Positions 12,201 to 24,541 of a DNA stretch of 64,000 bases are shown piece after piece. The position numbers were made by a program, and so were the translations under genes. How positions within the stretch are numbered: position 1 is the stretch's first letter; every line of letters starts with the position of its first letter. A model generated the notes under the pieces. It made no database searches, was not told the DNA's origin, and worked only from the letters and a program-made list of their open reading frames with translations. The stretch comes from Theristus sp. LFF4_11. Lineage: Eukaryota; Nematoda; Chromadorea; Monhysterida; Xyalidae. The DNA lies in assembly GCA_030248135.1 (NCBI GenBank), contig JASANC010004763.1, positions 107,848 to 171,847 of the forward strand. The letters run 5' to 3'.

Positions 12201-15200
12201 TTCGTGTCAAGACCCAAACTACAGCTACCGTAGCCCGTGCGTCCATACTTCTTCAGACATATGACTGTTTCATGCAATCATGTGAACGGTATCCACCATT
12301 CTAGTAGCTGTTCTTGGCAATCAAAGGAGTTGCACGCTGGTTGGTGTTGTAAGAGTTGTGAGGTTTTTTTGGTTTTGTTGCGCATCAATCGTTGTAGTTG
12401 CGTGAATGATTTTCAAAGCAAGAATGCTGATCAGCCTGTGCAACTGTTCCTTTCCACTTAGGTCTGCGCGGTCTGATCAACCTTGGCAACACGTGCTTCA
12501 TGAACTGCATCTTGCAAGCGCTGACGCACACGCCCCTGTTGCGCGATTACTTCATGTCCGATCAACATCGATGCGCCGGCAAAAACGCCGGTCGCTGTCT
12601 GATGTGCGAAATGTCGCGCGTTTTTCAGGTTGGTGCTTGCCTGCTTGTGAATTGTGAAAGTTCACATGGTTTTTTTCAGTTGACCATAAACCATTAGAGC
12701 GCGTTCATGTTGCAGTATCTAGTGACCGATCAGCTTCGTTTAAACATGACTGCGCGGTCACTAAATACTGCAACATGAATGCGCCCTTACGGAGAGCCAA
12801 TATTAGTCAACCATACGGAGAGCATGAAGTGCAAGCCATTTTTTATTTGAAGTTGCCAGCAAGTTCCAGAAATCTACGTTACCAAAATCCAGTGTGATGT
12901 AGAAGTGAACGACCGCTGAGCGCTCCGTGCTGTGCCGTCGCCACGAACGGGGTGGGGGGGGCGGTTCAAAGCGCCACCAGTGGGGCACCGCCAAATAATT
13001 CCAGCCGCATCTCAGTATTTGAGGCTTTGCTGATTCGTCAGTACAACATGCAAGCACGGTTTCTTGCGGTAAGCGTATACCGCGGGCCTCCAGGCTCGTC
13101 AGTACAAGGCCCGGGCTGCACACGGCCCAATCAAACATGATGACCAGCGCAGACGGATGTTACTGTATGTCTGGTGGAAACATCAGCGGAACAGCGTTCT
13201 CGGAACAGCGGAACTTGGAAAGTTCTCGAGTGCATGTCATCAACGTCATTCATTGCTCCATACCGCTCTCGTCTCGTCTCCAGGAGTTCTACTGCGTGTC
13301 GACACGCCGCCCGCACGTGCCGTCGCATCTGCTGCACATGGTCTGGACGCACGCACATCATCTGGCCGGCTACGAGCAACAGGACGCGCATGAGTTCCTG
13401 ATCGCCGCGCTCGACCTGCTGCACAAGCACTCGCGAAGTTGGCGCCTGTGACGGTTTTTTGTTTGTTTTTGTTTGTTTCGTAGTTGTAGTTTCTTTCAGT
13501 TCAGTTCATTTTTACAGTCAAACTGTAAATTATAGGGAATCAGCGGATTCGTTGGCGATCACGTGCATGCATGCGCTTTCTGTGTAGAAATTGCTGTGGG
13601 GGAGAGTTCTGGTTTGCACAGAAAGCATGCATCACGCGATTACCAACCAATCAGCTGATTCCCTATAATTTAGGGTTCGACTCGACTGTAGTTTCAGCAT
13701 AGTTCGTTTTAGTTTCATGTTTCAGTGTTACGAGTGTTCTGAATCATTCCTGTAAAAATGGGTTTCTGAAACTGACGTTTTTCAGGCAACACGATCGCGA
13801 AGAACGACCAAGAATGCCGTTGCATCATCGACCGCATCTTCACGGGTCGTCTCCAGTCGGATGTCACGTGTCAACAATGCGAGTGAGTTGTTTTGTTTCC
13901 TTTCAGGTTTTTTTTGGTGTGTTTGTAGTTTCATTTTGCGCATTTTCAACCTGTTCGTTCTGCATTGTTATCAAGTTCAACGGTCTTTTGTGGTTTTGCT
14001 TTATGCAGTCGTTTTTTACCGTTTCATTCTGATTTTTGTTTTTTTTTTGTTCACAGTGGTGTATCGACGACGTGCGATCCGTTTTGGGACATCTCTCTGG
14101 ATCTGGGCAACATCGTTGCGAATACGAATGGCGCCGGGGCGACAAACGGTGGCATTGCCGCGGGTGGCATGAAATCGCTCGAGGATTGCCTGGAGAGGTT
14201 GGTGTTGGTGTGCTGGAAATTTTGCTTGACAAACGCAAGAAACTCATGGAAAGAAAACGAATATAACAATCGATTTTCTATCCTGTTCCTGTTGCTGTTT
14301 TATTCTGCGCACGTCAATACCTGCACCTGCGCTAAATTACAAGTTCCAAACCAGCAAGCTGCGTACACAGCAGCCAAGCTTTTACTCTGTTGCAACAAAT
14401 TGAACATTGAGCTAAATGGAAATAAATTAAGAATTGAAAATGAAAAAGAGTCCGACTTTTTCAGGTATACTCGCCCCGAACATCTCGGCAGCTCGGCCAA
14501 GATAGAATGCAGCCGCTGCCACAGTTACGAAGAGTCAACGAAACAACTCACCCTTCAAAAGCTGCCCATCGTGGCGTGCTTTCACTTTAAGGTGGGGTCA
14601 CGCACGCGTTTTGGATTACTTTTCAAAATTCCCATTCACATCCAGCCATTCCACGTTTTCATTTCCAAAGTGTGTGTTTTTTACTCTAATATGAACGAAT
14701 TTGATTGATTTGTGTTATTGCAGCGCTTCGAGCACTCCTCAAAACTGCACAAAAAGATCTCCACGTATGTGTCCTTCCCCGAGACGTTGGACATGTCGCC
14801 CTACACGACACAGTGCCGCAGTCGCACACAGTCGACAGAGCCGAAAAGCGGCACTCTACATGCGCTCGCTGAAAATCGCAACCGGTGATGCGGTTTTGTT
14901 TGCTTTTCGCTTCACGTCACATTCATGATTCATCATTCACTTGCTACGCGCTCATTCATTTTTAAGCAGTCCGCTGTCTTGTCATTGTTAAGCGGCATTC
15001 ATGAAGCAGTATTTAATGACGCTGTATTGTGTAGATACACTAGAATATCTATGTATCTGTGTTGTGTGTGTTGTGTTGTGTAGCTGTGTTGAAACATAGA
15101 TACGCAGTCACTAAATACTGCTTCATGAATGCATCTTTAGACTGTTTCTGTCAATCCGCTTTGCCTACCACAGGCATTGATTGAGCCAAACAATCTCTGT

Positions 15201-15408
15201 CTATCACCTCAGGTACTCGCTGTTTGCGGTCGTCAACCACCAAGGCACCATAGAGGGCGGCCATTACACGTGTTTCGTGCGTCAACGTGGTGCGGACGCA
15301 TGGTTCAAATGCGACGATCACGTGATCACGCGGGCAACGGCGGCTGAAGTGCTCAACAGCGAGGGATACTTGTTGTTCTACCATAAAACGTTCATTGAGT
15401 ACGATTAG
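9228..15408 (+). CDS. USP22: SAGA deubiquitinase USP22/Ubp8-like
   Basis: This ubiquitin-specific protease removes ubiquitin from histone H2B as the catalytic subunit of the SAGA DUB module in the nucleus. I read exons 9228-9347, 9457-9598, 11946-12170, 12462-12628, 13284-13437, 13786-13882, 14057-14197, 14465-14591, 14724-14884 and 15213-15408, giving 509 residues, close to the human length. The N-terminal zinc finger ([13 protein letters not shown], then His residues) is the Sgf11/SAGA-docking ZnF-UBP. The catalytic triad is visible: Cys174 in LGNTCFMNC, His462 in GGHYTCF, and Asp479/480 in FKCDDHVI. The structural zinc cysteines are VTCQQC and IECSRC. Nine introns fit in phase. The first ends in CG instead of AG. 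The second, 2.35 kb, holds a large inverted repeat, and three others hold small palindromic elements. Confidence 0.95.
9763..11772. repeat. Large inverted-repeat element in USP22 intron 2
   Basis: About 330 bp at 10147-10470 are present inverted at 11440-11772, both ending in AGTTGTTCCAGAGCCGAGGGG. A second inverted pair is 10020-10103 and 11327-11420. An outer end AGTTGTTCTAGGGGG at 9766 pairs with 11411-11430. The arms contain GATA/TATC runs and C/G tracts. A diverged copy lies at 35405-35690. The loop (10500-11300) is low-complexity and I see no gene in it. Confidence 0.65.
12699..12788. mobile_element. Small palindromic MITE, copy 1 (USP22 intron 4)
   Basis: The inverted arms are GCGTTCATGTTGCAGTATCT and its complement near 12760-12784. 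They are related to four other copies built on CATGAAGCAGTATTTAGTGAC at 15.0, 30.6, 35.7 and 36.1 kb. Confidence 0.65.
13055..13125 (-). repeat. Dispersed repeat, copy 3 (diverged)
   Basis: The reverse complement shares CTGACGAGCC and CCGCGGTAT with the copies at 2285 and 44865. It lies in USP22 intron 4. Confidence 0.45.
13513..13690. mobile_element. Palindromic MITE in USP22 intron 5
   Basis: Inverted arms TACAGTCAAACTGTAAATTA and TAATTTAGGGTTCGACTCGACTGTA-like ends enclose inner arms around AGGGAATCAGC. TA flanks fit a mariner-type target site. It is 178 bp and has no coding capacity. Confidence 0.65.
14988..15140. mobile_element. Small palindromic MITE, copy 2 (USP22 intron 9)
   Basis: Arms GCATTCATGAAGCAGTATTT and the inverted complement at 15108-15131 enclose a TGTG-rich centre. 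The ends read TTAAG and CTTTAG. Confidence 0.7.
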
Positions 15409-15751
15409 AGGTCGCGCATTTGTGAGGTCGATTGTGAGGCTTTGGTCCCTGGTGATTGCAGTTTCGTTGGCAGTCAGACACTTTTGACTCAACAGTTTTC
15501 ACGCTGTCTCTGTATTTTGCATAACTGCTGTTTTCGGAGTCTGTGATGTGATCGGTTTTGCAAGCTTATGGTAAAGTCAAAAGGCAAGTGGTTTTGTTCA
15601 GTTGTAGCCGGGTTTCCGTTTCAATTACCATAACGGATCGAGCATTTGTTTTACATGTTTAAAAATTCAGTACTGTTGAATGATAACTTCTGAAATCATT
15701 GCACAACCGAATGTTTTGCGATGAAGACGACAATGATCGCAAATCAGCTGA
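15409..15751. other. Intergenic, convergent 3' ends
   Basis: This 343 bp gap separates the stop codon of the plus-strand USP22-like gene from the stop codon of the minus-strand GPCR. I see nothing recognisable in it. Confidence 0.5.
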
Positions 15752-18730
15752 TCACACAAAATGCTCACGCTGATTCTCGCGTGCGTTGTTGTTGTTGTCA
15801 TTGCCGCTGGCGCGTCGCGTCATCCGTATAGCGCTCGACCGTTCACGCTCACGATCAGGATGATTCTGCCCGTCGCCCTGCCCATCACAGCCAATGTGAA
15901 TGTTCACAACCGGTTCCACGTGAATCGTCGCCTCCAAGTTCGTTTGCGTGTGTGTCTCTTCATCGCACACGCCAATGCCGATCGACAGACGATGTCTGTT
16001 GACGACGCTGTGTCCTTGTGGCGACAGTTGCTCGGTGGCGTCGCCTTTCGTTGTCGACTGTTTCCGGCGCTGCACCATTTCAGTGTGCCTGCGTCTTCGG
16101 TTCCGCATCGTGGCTTGCATTACAGCATCCACATTGCTGATGCAACGCCGTTGCACCGCTGATGGTGCGCGTTGCCGCGTTTGCAGTGACGTCTTTGCAC
16201 TCGTCATTAGTGGCGTCGACGCTGCCGTGTCGGCGTTGGTCACGAGCGACTTGTTGCGTTGTTTCGTTGTCGTTTGCGGCGACATCATGAGCGTGTCGGT
16301 GCGCACGCTGAAAATTGTTGTTGTTTATTCGACACACTTTCAAGTGTCTGGCAAGTGCACAAAGGAAAACAAGTTACCAAGCTATCAAAGCTGGGCACAC
16401 GCCGCCAAAAAAGATGAAACATTTCAATGGGAGGGGAGCTAGCTGAAGCACTGGCATGCTCCTATATTCGAGATCGAAACATCATTTTCGCTACAATCGC
16501 ATTGATTGATGCTTTGACAAAAAAGACAAAACACCACTGTTACCAGTGTGGGAAAAAGAACTCAGACACTGGTACACTCACAGTTTCCCGCTAATGTGAA
16601 ACCGTGTGTACACGAGCGGATTCAGCACGGAGTTGAGCACAACGAGCGCGTCGAGAAAGTGCAAATGGCTGCCGATGGCACGGAACGACTGGCGGTCGAT
16701 CAGTGACCACAGTTGAAGACAGTTGTATGGCAGCCAGCAGACGACGTAGAACGTCACAAGCAGCAGTGTGATGCGCCGTGTGCGATGGCGTGCGCGACGC
16801 ACTGACGCACCGCCGCAGACGCGCCTGTTCAAGTGCAAAGCGAATAAACTTGAATGTGGTGACACAACACAGTATTGTGCAAGCTAGAGAGTTCCGGAAA
16901 ACTGAAAAACGTCAAGCAGGAGCCGCAGTCACATTATGATGACTTCCCTGTGCACTGTGAGGTTCGTTAAACAGTGGCGGCCAAAAGTGTTGGAACGCTG
17001 CGCGCGTGTGTGCTGTGTATTGCACACGTGTTGCATCAGCCGTACAAGTGTCCCGTACAAGGTCGAAAAGTGTCACGCGAACCCAACGTTGCCCATAAAT
17101 TATTATGAAAGCGTTTGTACGGGGCCGCCACTGTAGTTGTAACAACACAGCTTCCTCGTCCGGGTAGTTGTGTGGTTATAACTTCCCCACAGCAATCAAA
17201 AGGCAACTGGTGATTTGCTTCACTTGTATATATGCGTGGATTTTAAAAAAAGTGAAAAAATTAACGAGGAAAGGAACTGACCTCAACCCATCGTTCTCCT
17301 GCCTGGTCGCAGTTGACCGTACACTGCCGAGGTTGCTGCCAGTGCGTTGGTTGACCTCTTTCAGTATGAGTGCATACGTGCCACTAATCACTGCCAATGG
17401 CACCCAGAACAGCACACCGGTGTAGTAGGCGCTGTACGAATCAGCCGATATGCCCAATTGGTCATGATCATCATCAGTTACAGTAGTGTTACTGTGTAAT
17501 TGTTGACTGATTGCTGTCGTTGCGGCGTTTCGTTTCGATCGCACGTACGCACGGTATTTCCAGGCGTCCGTGCAAACCACATAATAATAACCTTGCCAGT
17601 CGACTTCGCCGGCCTGGCAAGAAGTGAGAATGACGCTACACTAACAAAAACGTGGCTACCACATGTAAAGGGGCTACTAAACCGACACACATTATAGACG
17701 ATTCTTACTATTGAAATGACTACTAAATCCTCGTTCACAAGATAGCAAACGCGTTTTAGTTGCCACGGTTTCTTGGAGTATCGAAGAGTCATACCCATGA
17801 AGCAGTAAAGAAGACAAAACTGCAAACAAAGTACTGCTGTGTATAAAGACAAACAGTAAAGAAGACCTATTATGTCAACGAACCACCCAGAAGCGAAACT
17901 GAGGTGCTGCCACTGCGAACGCGACGCCCCAAGCAACGGTCAGCCATCGACGGACTCGTTTCACGGATTCAGCTTTGAATGGCTCTTTGAGACAATACAG
18001 GCGATCGAGTGCGATGCAGATCATCACGTACGCTGAGATCGCAAATGATACACCTGTAAAAGAAGGACTTCTGTCTTTGTAAGCTTTGTTGTTGCGTTAC
18101 TGCACACACATCGTTAACGTTGGATAACATCGTTCCTTATTACGAGGTTAGAGCACCAAAAGTGAGATGACGGCGGAGGAAGGCCTCGGTGGTCAAGTCG
18201 TCCAAGGCGCTGGTTCAACGCCAGTGACGTGGGTTCGAATCCCGCTCGATAAAATTATCAGAATGCCACTTTTCCTGTTATCCCTGCTTATCTTTTCAAA
18301 ACTTCGAAGAACCAAGAGGAAATTTACCTTCAAGAAACTTCCACAGTCTACAGAGCAGATCGCCACCGAGCCACTCAAACGTCAGTATCCAGACGCCGCG
18401 TACCAACGAGTGAAACAGCAACACCATAATGTCTGACAGATTCAGACTCAGATACAACAGATAGATGCGCGATCGTTGCGCGAAGTATCGCCGACTGACG
18501 TTGCAGAATGCGGCAACGTTCAACGGTAGACCGATTAGGAGACTCGAGAAATGTAATGCTAGGTGGACGTACTCGGTTGGACGCAACTGGGTGACCTGCT
18601 CGCGGAGGGTCACCGCATTCAGGGTGATGTTGTCGTTCATCGTCTCTGGTATCATCAGATTGTACGAATTTGCAAACACGCTGCTCCTACTCATCCCAAC
18701 AATAGGCTGTGTTTGTATTAGGGGCGTCAA
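15752..18730 (-). CDS. GnRH/AKH-receptor-like GPCR
   Basis: This is a class A G-protein-coupled receptor, probably for a GnRH/adipokinetic-hormone-type peptide, acting at the plasma membrane. I read exons (minus) 18730-18328, 18053-17887, 17613-17282, 16824-16582 and 16307-15752, all phases consistent, giving 566 residues. The N-terminus has an N-glycosylation motif (NDNIT). Helices 1-3 fall in exon 1 with the conserved LSLNLSD and FEWLGGDLLCRLWKF. The DRY position reads DRL in IALDRLYCL. Helix 6 carries CWLPYN and helix 7 carries NSVLNPLVY. The last exon is a 185-residue Ser/Thr/Arg-rich cytoplasmic tail, unusually long. The WxGG/LC pattern before helix 3 suggests the GnRH-receptor group; I hold the ligand class at moderate confidence. 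Intron 1 hosts a tRNA-derived sequence. Confidence 0.85.
16971..17135. mobile_element. Palindromic MITE with ACAGTGGCGGCC ends
   Basis: ACAGTGGCGGCC at 16971 is matched by GGCCGCCACTGT at 17123. The interior is GC-rich without an ORF. It lies in an intron of the minus-strand GPCR. Confidence 0.6.
18175..18250 (+). repeat. tRNA-Leu-derived sequence (SINE head or pseudo-tRNA)
   Basis: An A-box-like TGGTCAAGTCGTCCAAGG is followed by GCGCTGGTTCAACGCCAG and a near-perfect B box GGGTTCGAATCCC. This order and spacing fit a tRNA-Leu head without a full variable arm. The acceptor stem does not close well, so I do not call a functional tRNA. The B-box segment GGGTTCGAATNCCGCTCGA recurs at 47.54 kb, suggesting a SINE family. 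Confidence 0.55.
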
Positions 18731-20890
18731 TAAATCGCCTGCTGGAGAGTGAAAGCTTGATGCAACATTTCAATAGATAAGTCGTTGTGGCTAATTTGGA
18801 ACAAAAAACTTTTGCGTTTCGCAATTTGAAATGCAAATTAGATTGAAACTGAAATAATGCCTACGCCAGCTATATAGGCGTACACCGGCACAAAAAAACA
18901 GGATGATCAATGACAATGTTCAAAAGTGAACTGCTGGCGCGCACCTAGCTGCAGTGATGCACCGAGTTCATTATGCAAGTGAAAAAACGCTCATGCAGTG
19001 ATGTATTGGACAACAACTACAACTACTAACAACGAGCAGTCTGACATGGTGTGTGTTCAATTGCGGAAATTGATTCCATTAATTGCAAAGGAGGAGCTTA
19101 AAAAACTTCGTTTCATTTTCATCACAATTCCGATAATAAGGACGATGTTGACAGAACTTCTGACAAATGGAAAACACTTTCTTTTTTCTGCTTTATGAAA
19201 TACAGGAATGTTGAGCTACCGTATCATCAGTTTCATTTACATTTCATGAACACTTAGCAGAATAAACTGTTTCCGTGGTCCTGCTAACTGATTGTTTCAA
19301 TATTGACAGACAATTTCTCAAACTTGGAAACATGGTAACAAAGTAGCGATTAATATTACAGCGCCAAAGGTTATAATAAAAGTTGGTTTCGGTTGAAAAA
19401 GAAATAAAACAGAAAAAAATAGTCTGAAAGCAATTATTCGATGTGTTATGAACAGTACCTGCGGTCTGTTTTTTTCGGTGAAATTTCAGCTTTTGTCGTG
19501 ATCACGTCATTGTTACGGAAGAACTGGTCAAAGCCGAGGATTTTCTGCCGAGGTGTGCAAAAACGTTCGAACGTTCACAGTAAAAAGTGCAGCACTCGTT
19601 AGGACTTCTTGCTGTCGATGTGGCGTGTTTTGCTTGCCGCATGATACGCACACCACGCACGCAACAGCAAAATGGTTGAAGCAACTTGTGGCACCAGCAA
19701 CAAAAAAATGTTATTTTTTTCACAGCTGAGACATACAGAGTGAGCCAGACGAGTATAACATTCACTGTGTTCAAAACATTCAACGGTTAATCGGAATGTA
19801 CATGATTAACAAATCTCCGTTGTCATAACAATGCGGTCCATCAGCAAGTTTTTCGAATTCAAACTAGCACGCACGCCCGCCCAGCACACCACACGCACAA
19901 ACAATGTTTTTAGTATGTGGCCAGTTTGGCGAAGCAAAACGTTTCTCTCGGCTCTATGATTTGTGTTCTCGCCAAGAAACAACCGGGTGGTACAGTCATC
20001 TTTCGGGTGTCACAGTGAAAGACGTCAAAACCGTCAGAGCACCGGACCCCAGCCAACTTTGTAACGAAATTGCAATCAAAAAAGATCTTGCGTTCTCATG
20101 CCTTATCGGTTCGTGAATGTGTTGTGTGTGTGTGTGTGTGTCGTGTGATTTTGCATTTGTTTCAACCAAAAGCCCGCCACAACGGGTGGATTCATTTCAA
20201 AGAAGCCTTCGACGCAATATGTGTTGTTATTCAAGGCAACGGCACCCTTGAGGCAGTTTATCACTAAAAAACAGAGATGTTTAGCACATTTACAGCTGAT
20301 TTACCACCCACGTTGTCGCACAGCCGATTCGTCTGCTATTCATCATTTGCGTACGACAACCGAGAAAAAACGGTTATGTCCGTCCGCAGGTGATCGTGAA
20401 TAATGAGCGCTTAGCGCGCTCGCCTAATTGATTGATATGGCTATCCAGGTTGCAGATTTAGCTTCCTTCTTTGATGGATTGTGCTGCTTCATGTGGTTGG
20501 GGTGCGTTTTGAGGAAACAAACAGAGTGATTATAGGTGGCACTAAGAGGCGAATTAAAGGAGAAAATCGGCAGCCGGAAGGAAAAATTGGAGAGAAGCCT
20601 AAATGACATTATCAGCTGTGTACTGTGTGTTAAGTCTTTCTCAAGCACCGCTCTGGATTATCGGATGCCCGGACAATGACTCAAAGCTTCAGAATCATTC
20701 TTCATTTATTGCGCATTGTCGCATTGTATGTTTTCGAGAAATCCCCGCAGATTGCAATTAGTAGCTAGCTGTCAGCTAGCTGACGCTTGACGTGTTCGGC
20801 TTCACAGTTCGCGGCTCTTTTGAAATGATTGCTAATGAGCTGTATTCGAAAAGCAATCTGATGCATATCGCTACTTTGATTATAACAGTA
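18731..20890. other. Gene-poor stretch between GPCR genes
   Basis: I see no ORF with recognisable domains or splice-linked exons here. It should contain the 5' regulatory region of the minus-strand GPCR. A short TG microsatellite lies near 20120-20140. Confidence 0.4.
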
Positions 20891-21533
20891 TACAGGGTTG
20901 TCCAAACGCAGTTCTTCAAAGTTGGAAATTTGGTTTGCGCACCAAAACAATTTGGAAATGTTGAGTGTGGAAGTATGATAACCGTTGTGAGAAAAAACTG
21001 GCAAAAACAAAACTTTTTATCATCATTTTTACGCGAATTACAAATACAATAGTTAGGATGTAAAAATTTCCTTTTTAAAAATATGAAAACATAAACAAAA
21101 CGTGGTGAAACAAAATTTTTTTGACCGCAAGTTCACAAAATAGGCAGCCTTTTTTAGAACATGAAGGAAGAAGATGGAATTTCGACTGTGAATGGCACCG
21201 GTGTGCTTCCCAACAAAAGACTGGGAATGTATGCAGACGAGACGAGTTCCACTGGTTTCTTTCAGTTTTTCGTTAGTGTCCTCAGGAAAAACAAATGAAC
21301 CACAATTTCAGCAACAACAACGTCAGCGATGACACGGAATCGCTAATTTTTGCAACTGATTTCAATCAACAATTTTCATGTGCCATCATTTCCTGAACTT
21401 CTGCTTATTTTCATTGAAATGAAAGTGTCCAACTTTGAAGAACACCTGATTCACATTTCCGTTCCGTTTCATTAATATTTAATGCTAAATTAAAGTTTCT
21501 AAAATTACTGGCATGCTTTCAGGACACCCTGTA
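20891..21533. mobile_element. Non-autonomous Tc1/mariner-like element
   Basis: The ends are TACAGGGTTGTCC at 20891 and GGACACCCTGTA ending at 21533. A longer inner inverted match around TTCTTCAAAGTTGGA occurs at 20920 and 21430. TA flanks are present. No transposase remains in the 643 bp. Confidence 0.7.
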
Positions 21534-21817
21534 CAAACACTGTACCACCTGGCGTTGCGAACAACAAGCTTTCAGTCTGATGAAAATAACAGAGTGTTTT
21601 TCGCCTGTCTCTGTTTTTGTCTATCAGTTAACGACGTCGTCTCTAATTACGACTTTGCTTGTTTCTTGGCCAAGAAAATAATCATAGACGACGTCAGTCA
21701 GTCAGTCATGCGGTCATATTTTTGTTCTGCATGTTCTCAGAAATCTTCAATAACTGCGGATGCGATGAAAACACCAGCGCCACTTGACAACTTTCTGTGA
21801 CAACTTCGCACGACACC

Positions 21818-24541
21818 ATGAATGAGGCACCTGTGAACTGCGCACTGGTCGGTCAAGTGTTGGCGTTTGAGCACAGCTCCCTGTATCAGTTCGGACTCGC
21901 GGTTGTCTGCGTGATTGGCATCGTTGGAAGCACCACGACTGTTTTTGTGCTCAACCGCCAGGTGAGAGTTTTGTAGTTCCTTTTTAGTTTCTAGTTCCTT
22001 TTTTAGTTTTTTTTGTGTCGAAGAAAATTTATTTTTTCGTTTTCTTCGCGTTCCCCAGGTGTACACCAGCGCAAATAACGTGCTCCTGAGCGCGCTGTGC
22101 CTGACGCACGGCGCTTTTCTCGCGTGTCTCCTCGCCAATGCCGTCCTGCTGCAATTCACGCCGCCCGAGTTGCCCTGCGCCGCGTCACAAGCACCGGTCG
22201 GCTCACTGCGCAAGTTGGCCCGCTTTCTGCAGCAACTGAGCGCGTTCACGAAACTGTGCACGGCGTTCATGACGGTGGCGGTGTGCGCCGTCCGAGTGGG
22301 GATTCTGTCGCAGTACGGACACCCGCTGCGGCTGGCGCACGGCGCCACGGGCTGGTTGACGCGGCCGCGATGCGCCGTCGTGGTGACAGCCGCCTATGCG
22401 GGCGCACTCTGTGTCGCCCTGCCGCAGCAGTCGCTGTTCGTTGTTGACAGACGCCCGCTGCGTGCCGCTTGCAATCGTAGCGCATTCATGAATGAAGAGC
22501 GCGTTCGAGTCGCGCAACACAGCGACGCCAACCAGCTCATCAACGACCTCCTGAACGCGGTGCCGACGCTGGTTGTGTTCGTGCTCGTGGTCGCGTTGGT
22601 CATGCGGTTGTATGGTTTGCAGGTTGGTGTACCGTTTATTTTTTTTTGAAAAAAAAGCAAAAAATGAACTTTGCTTTGACGGTATTGCGAATTTTTTAGA
22701 GTCTGCGACTCAGTTGATTTGCAGACGTGAAGAGAAACAACTTCAATCTTTATGCGGCGATTCAAAATCGCCAAAGTGACTCGGCCCTATTTTGGGGACT
22801 CAGATCACTTTTCCAGTTTTGAATTCCCGCTTCATGCATCAAACTGTTTGCCTATCTATGCGCACGTTAAATCTTGGGGCCAAAATATAAGATCAATATC
22901 TAAAAATGCTGGAGACGCATAAAAAGGCGGAATATGGGCATCCGCTGTCCGCTTCGCTCGCGAATGGGCATGATATTTGAAATTAAGAAATAAGATATCT
23001 TACTATGAGTTGAGAAACAGTGATTCGAGGTATGTATAGTGTAGCCTCTTGCATTTTTTAATTTTTTTTTTGCAGAAACGTGCGACACTGGTGCAACGGC
23101 AGCGTCGACTAGCGCAGTCGGTGCACGAGTGCAGCATTCGTCTTACGAAAACGAACGCACTCGACGAAGTGCTGAGCGTTGTGCCCGAATTGGGCGCGGC
23201 CGATTCGGACAAGGACCCAGTATCGTCGCCGAAAACGGCGCCAGCGAGGTTGGATCGAAAATGCGCCGGACAAACGAGCACGCTCCATATCAGACGGCGC
23301 TACCGACACACCACCAGCCTGATTCTAGCACTGGCGGTAGCCTTTCTAATAGCCACTGCTCCTGAGTCGACCGTTCGTCTGATATCGTCGATTGCGTTCT
23401 CTCAGTCATCCAGTGGTCAATGTCTGCACTCGATTGGCGCGCTTCTCTCCCATCTCGTCATTCTGTACAGCACCGTTCTATTTCTCATCATCTCCATCGT
23501 CTCCGAAGAGTTTCGTTACGAGTTCGGCCAGCTGTTCCGCTGTGGTCTCGCGCGTCGCAAGCGCAGTCTACCGACGCTGCTCGACGCGGCGGCGAGCGCG
23601 AACGTGCCGCTGATGACGCGCTCTGATTCGAACGACGTGAACAAACTGCGACTGGCGCGCAGCAGCGCCGACCGCCGCCGCCACTATCGCTCCTTTGTGT
23701 CAGAGACGAATCTGTGGATCTGGGCGGACTCGACCAGCGTCGCCGGCAAGAATGCGTCGTATCGCTCGGCGAATTCGGCTGTTGTTAGTTGTTGTTTTTT
23801 TGCAGGCGATTTTTTTCTCTCGCAATAATCGAAAAAACTGAAACGCATGGGAAAAAGTCCGAAAACGAGGTTACACAAAAGTGAAAAACGTGGTAAAATA
23901 CAACTATGTGGTGTACCACGGTGGTATTGCAAGCCCATGCGATCCACATGACATTCCGTAGCCTAATGCACACAGCGCTCAGCTGTTTTTGTGCCACTGT
24001 TATTTTTCGAGCTTTTTTTCGTGTCGGATGTCTTTGGGTCTTCTGTTCAGACTTTTTCTTTGCTTACTGGTCATCACAAAAAAACGCATCCAATGCGCAC
24101 TGCCAGTCAGTCAGTCAGTCAGTGTTATTCTGCAGTGCACGGCATGATACCAGAACAGTGTAAGACACCATGAGTAGGCAAGCCAAAACACAACAGAAAC
24201 AGAGAACCAGACGAGTCAGGCGCCGTGACCATTGCGCTCGCATTTGTTTTCTGCAGACACATCGCGCACAGCACGCGCAGTCCGTCCGTCCGAAGTTGTC
24301 GGCGGCGGCGGCAGTGAACGCCACCAGTGGCCGACCAGTGGCGGCGAGTTCGACCGGCTCGAATGCGGCGACGTGCGAGGCGACGCTGCGCACGATCGAG
24401 CACGTCAACAAAGTCGTCAGACGGGCGGCATCGAGCAGAACGGCGCAGGACGCGAAGTCGTCCACCGTGATTACCACTGACAGCAACCGGGCGCTTTTGG
24501 AGGTGGACAGGCCCGGCGTGTCCGTGAGGCAACTCTGGTAG
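21818..24541 (+). CDS. Class A GPCR, possibly DMSR-like neuropeptide receptor
   Basis: This is a seven-helix receptor of the plasma membrane. I read exons 21818-21961, 22059-22622, 23076-23783 and 24257-24541, giving 566 residues; the last join is the least certain, and exon 3 could instead run to a stop at 23828. Helix 1 lies in exon 1 (VCVIGIVGSTTTVFVL). Helices 2-5 are in exon 2. Helix 6 (LILALAVAFLIATAPES) and helix 7 are in exon 3. The DRY motif is replaced by VRVG and NPxxY by a serine-rich helix, so the receptor is divergent. The overall pattern, with a short third loop ending before RRYRHTTSLILAL, recalls nematode FMRFamide/myosuppressin (DMSR) receptors. That is inference only. Exons are much more GC-rich than introns. 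Confidence 0.72.

Noticed and set aside
15761..16162. Plus-strand ORF with a signal-peptide-like start
   Set aside because: It lies exactly antisense to the last GPCR exon, which has a correct acceptor and phase; the hydrophobic start is a shadow of an Asn-rich codon run.
18175..18250. Functional tRNA-Leu gene
   Set aside because: The A and B boxes are good, but the variable arm is missing and the acceptor stem does not pair.
22203..22520. Minus ORFs opposite the second GPCR
   Set aside because: They are shadows of a GC-rich coding exon on the plus strand.
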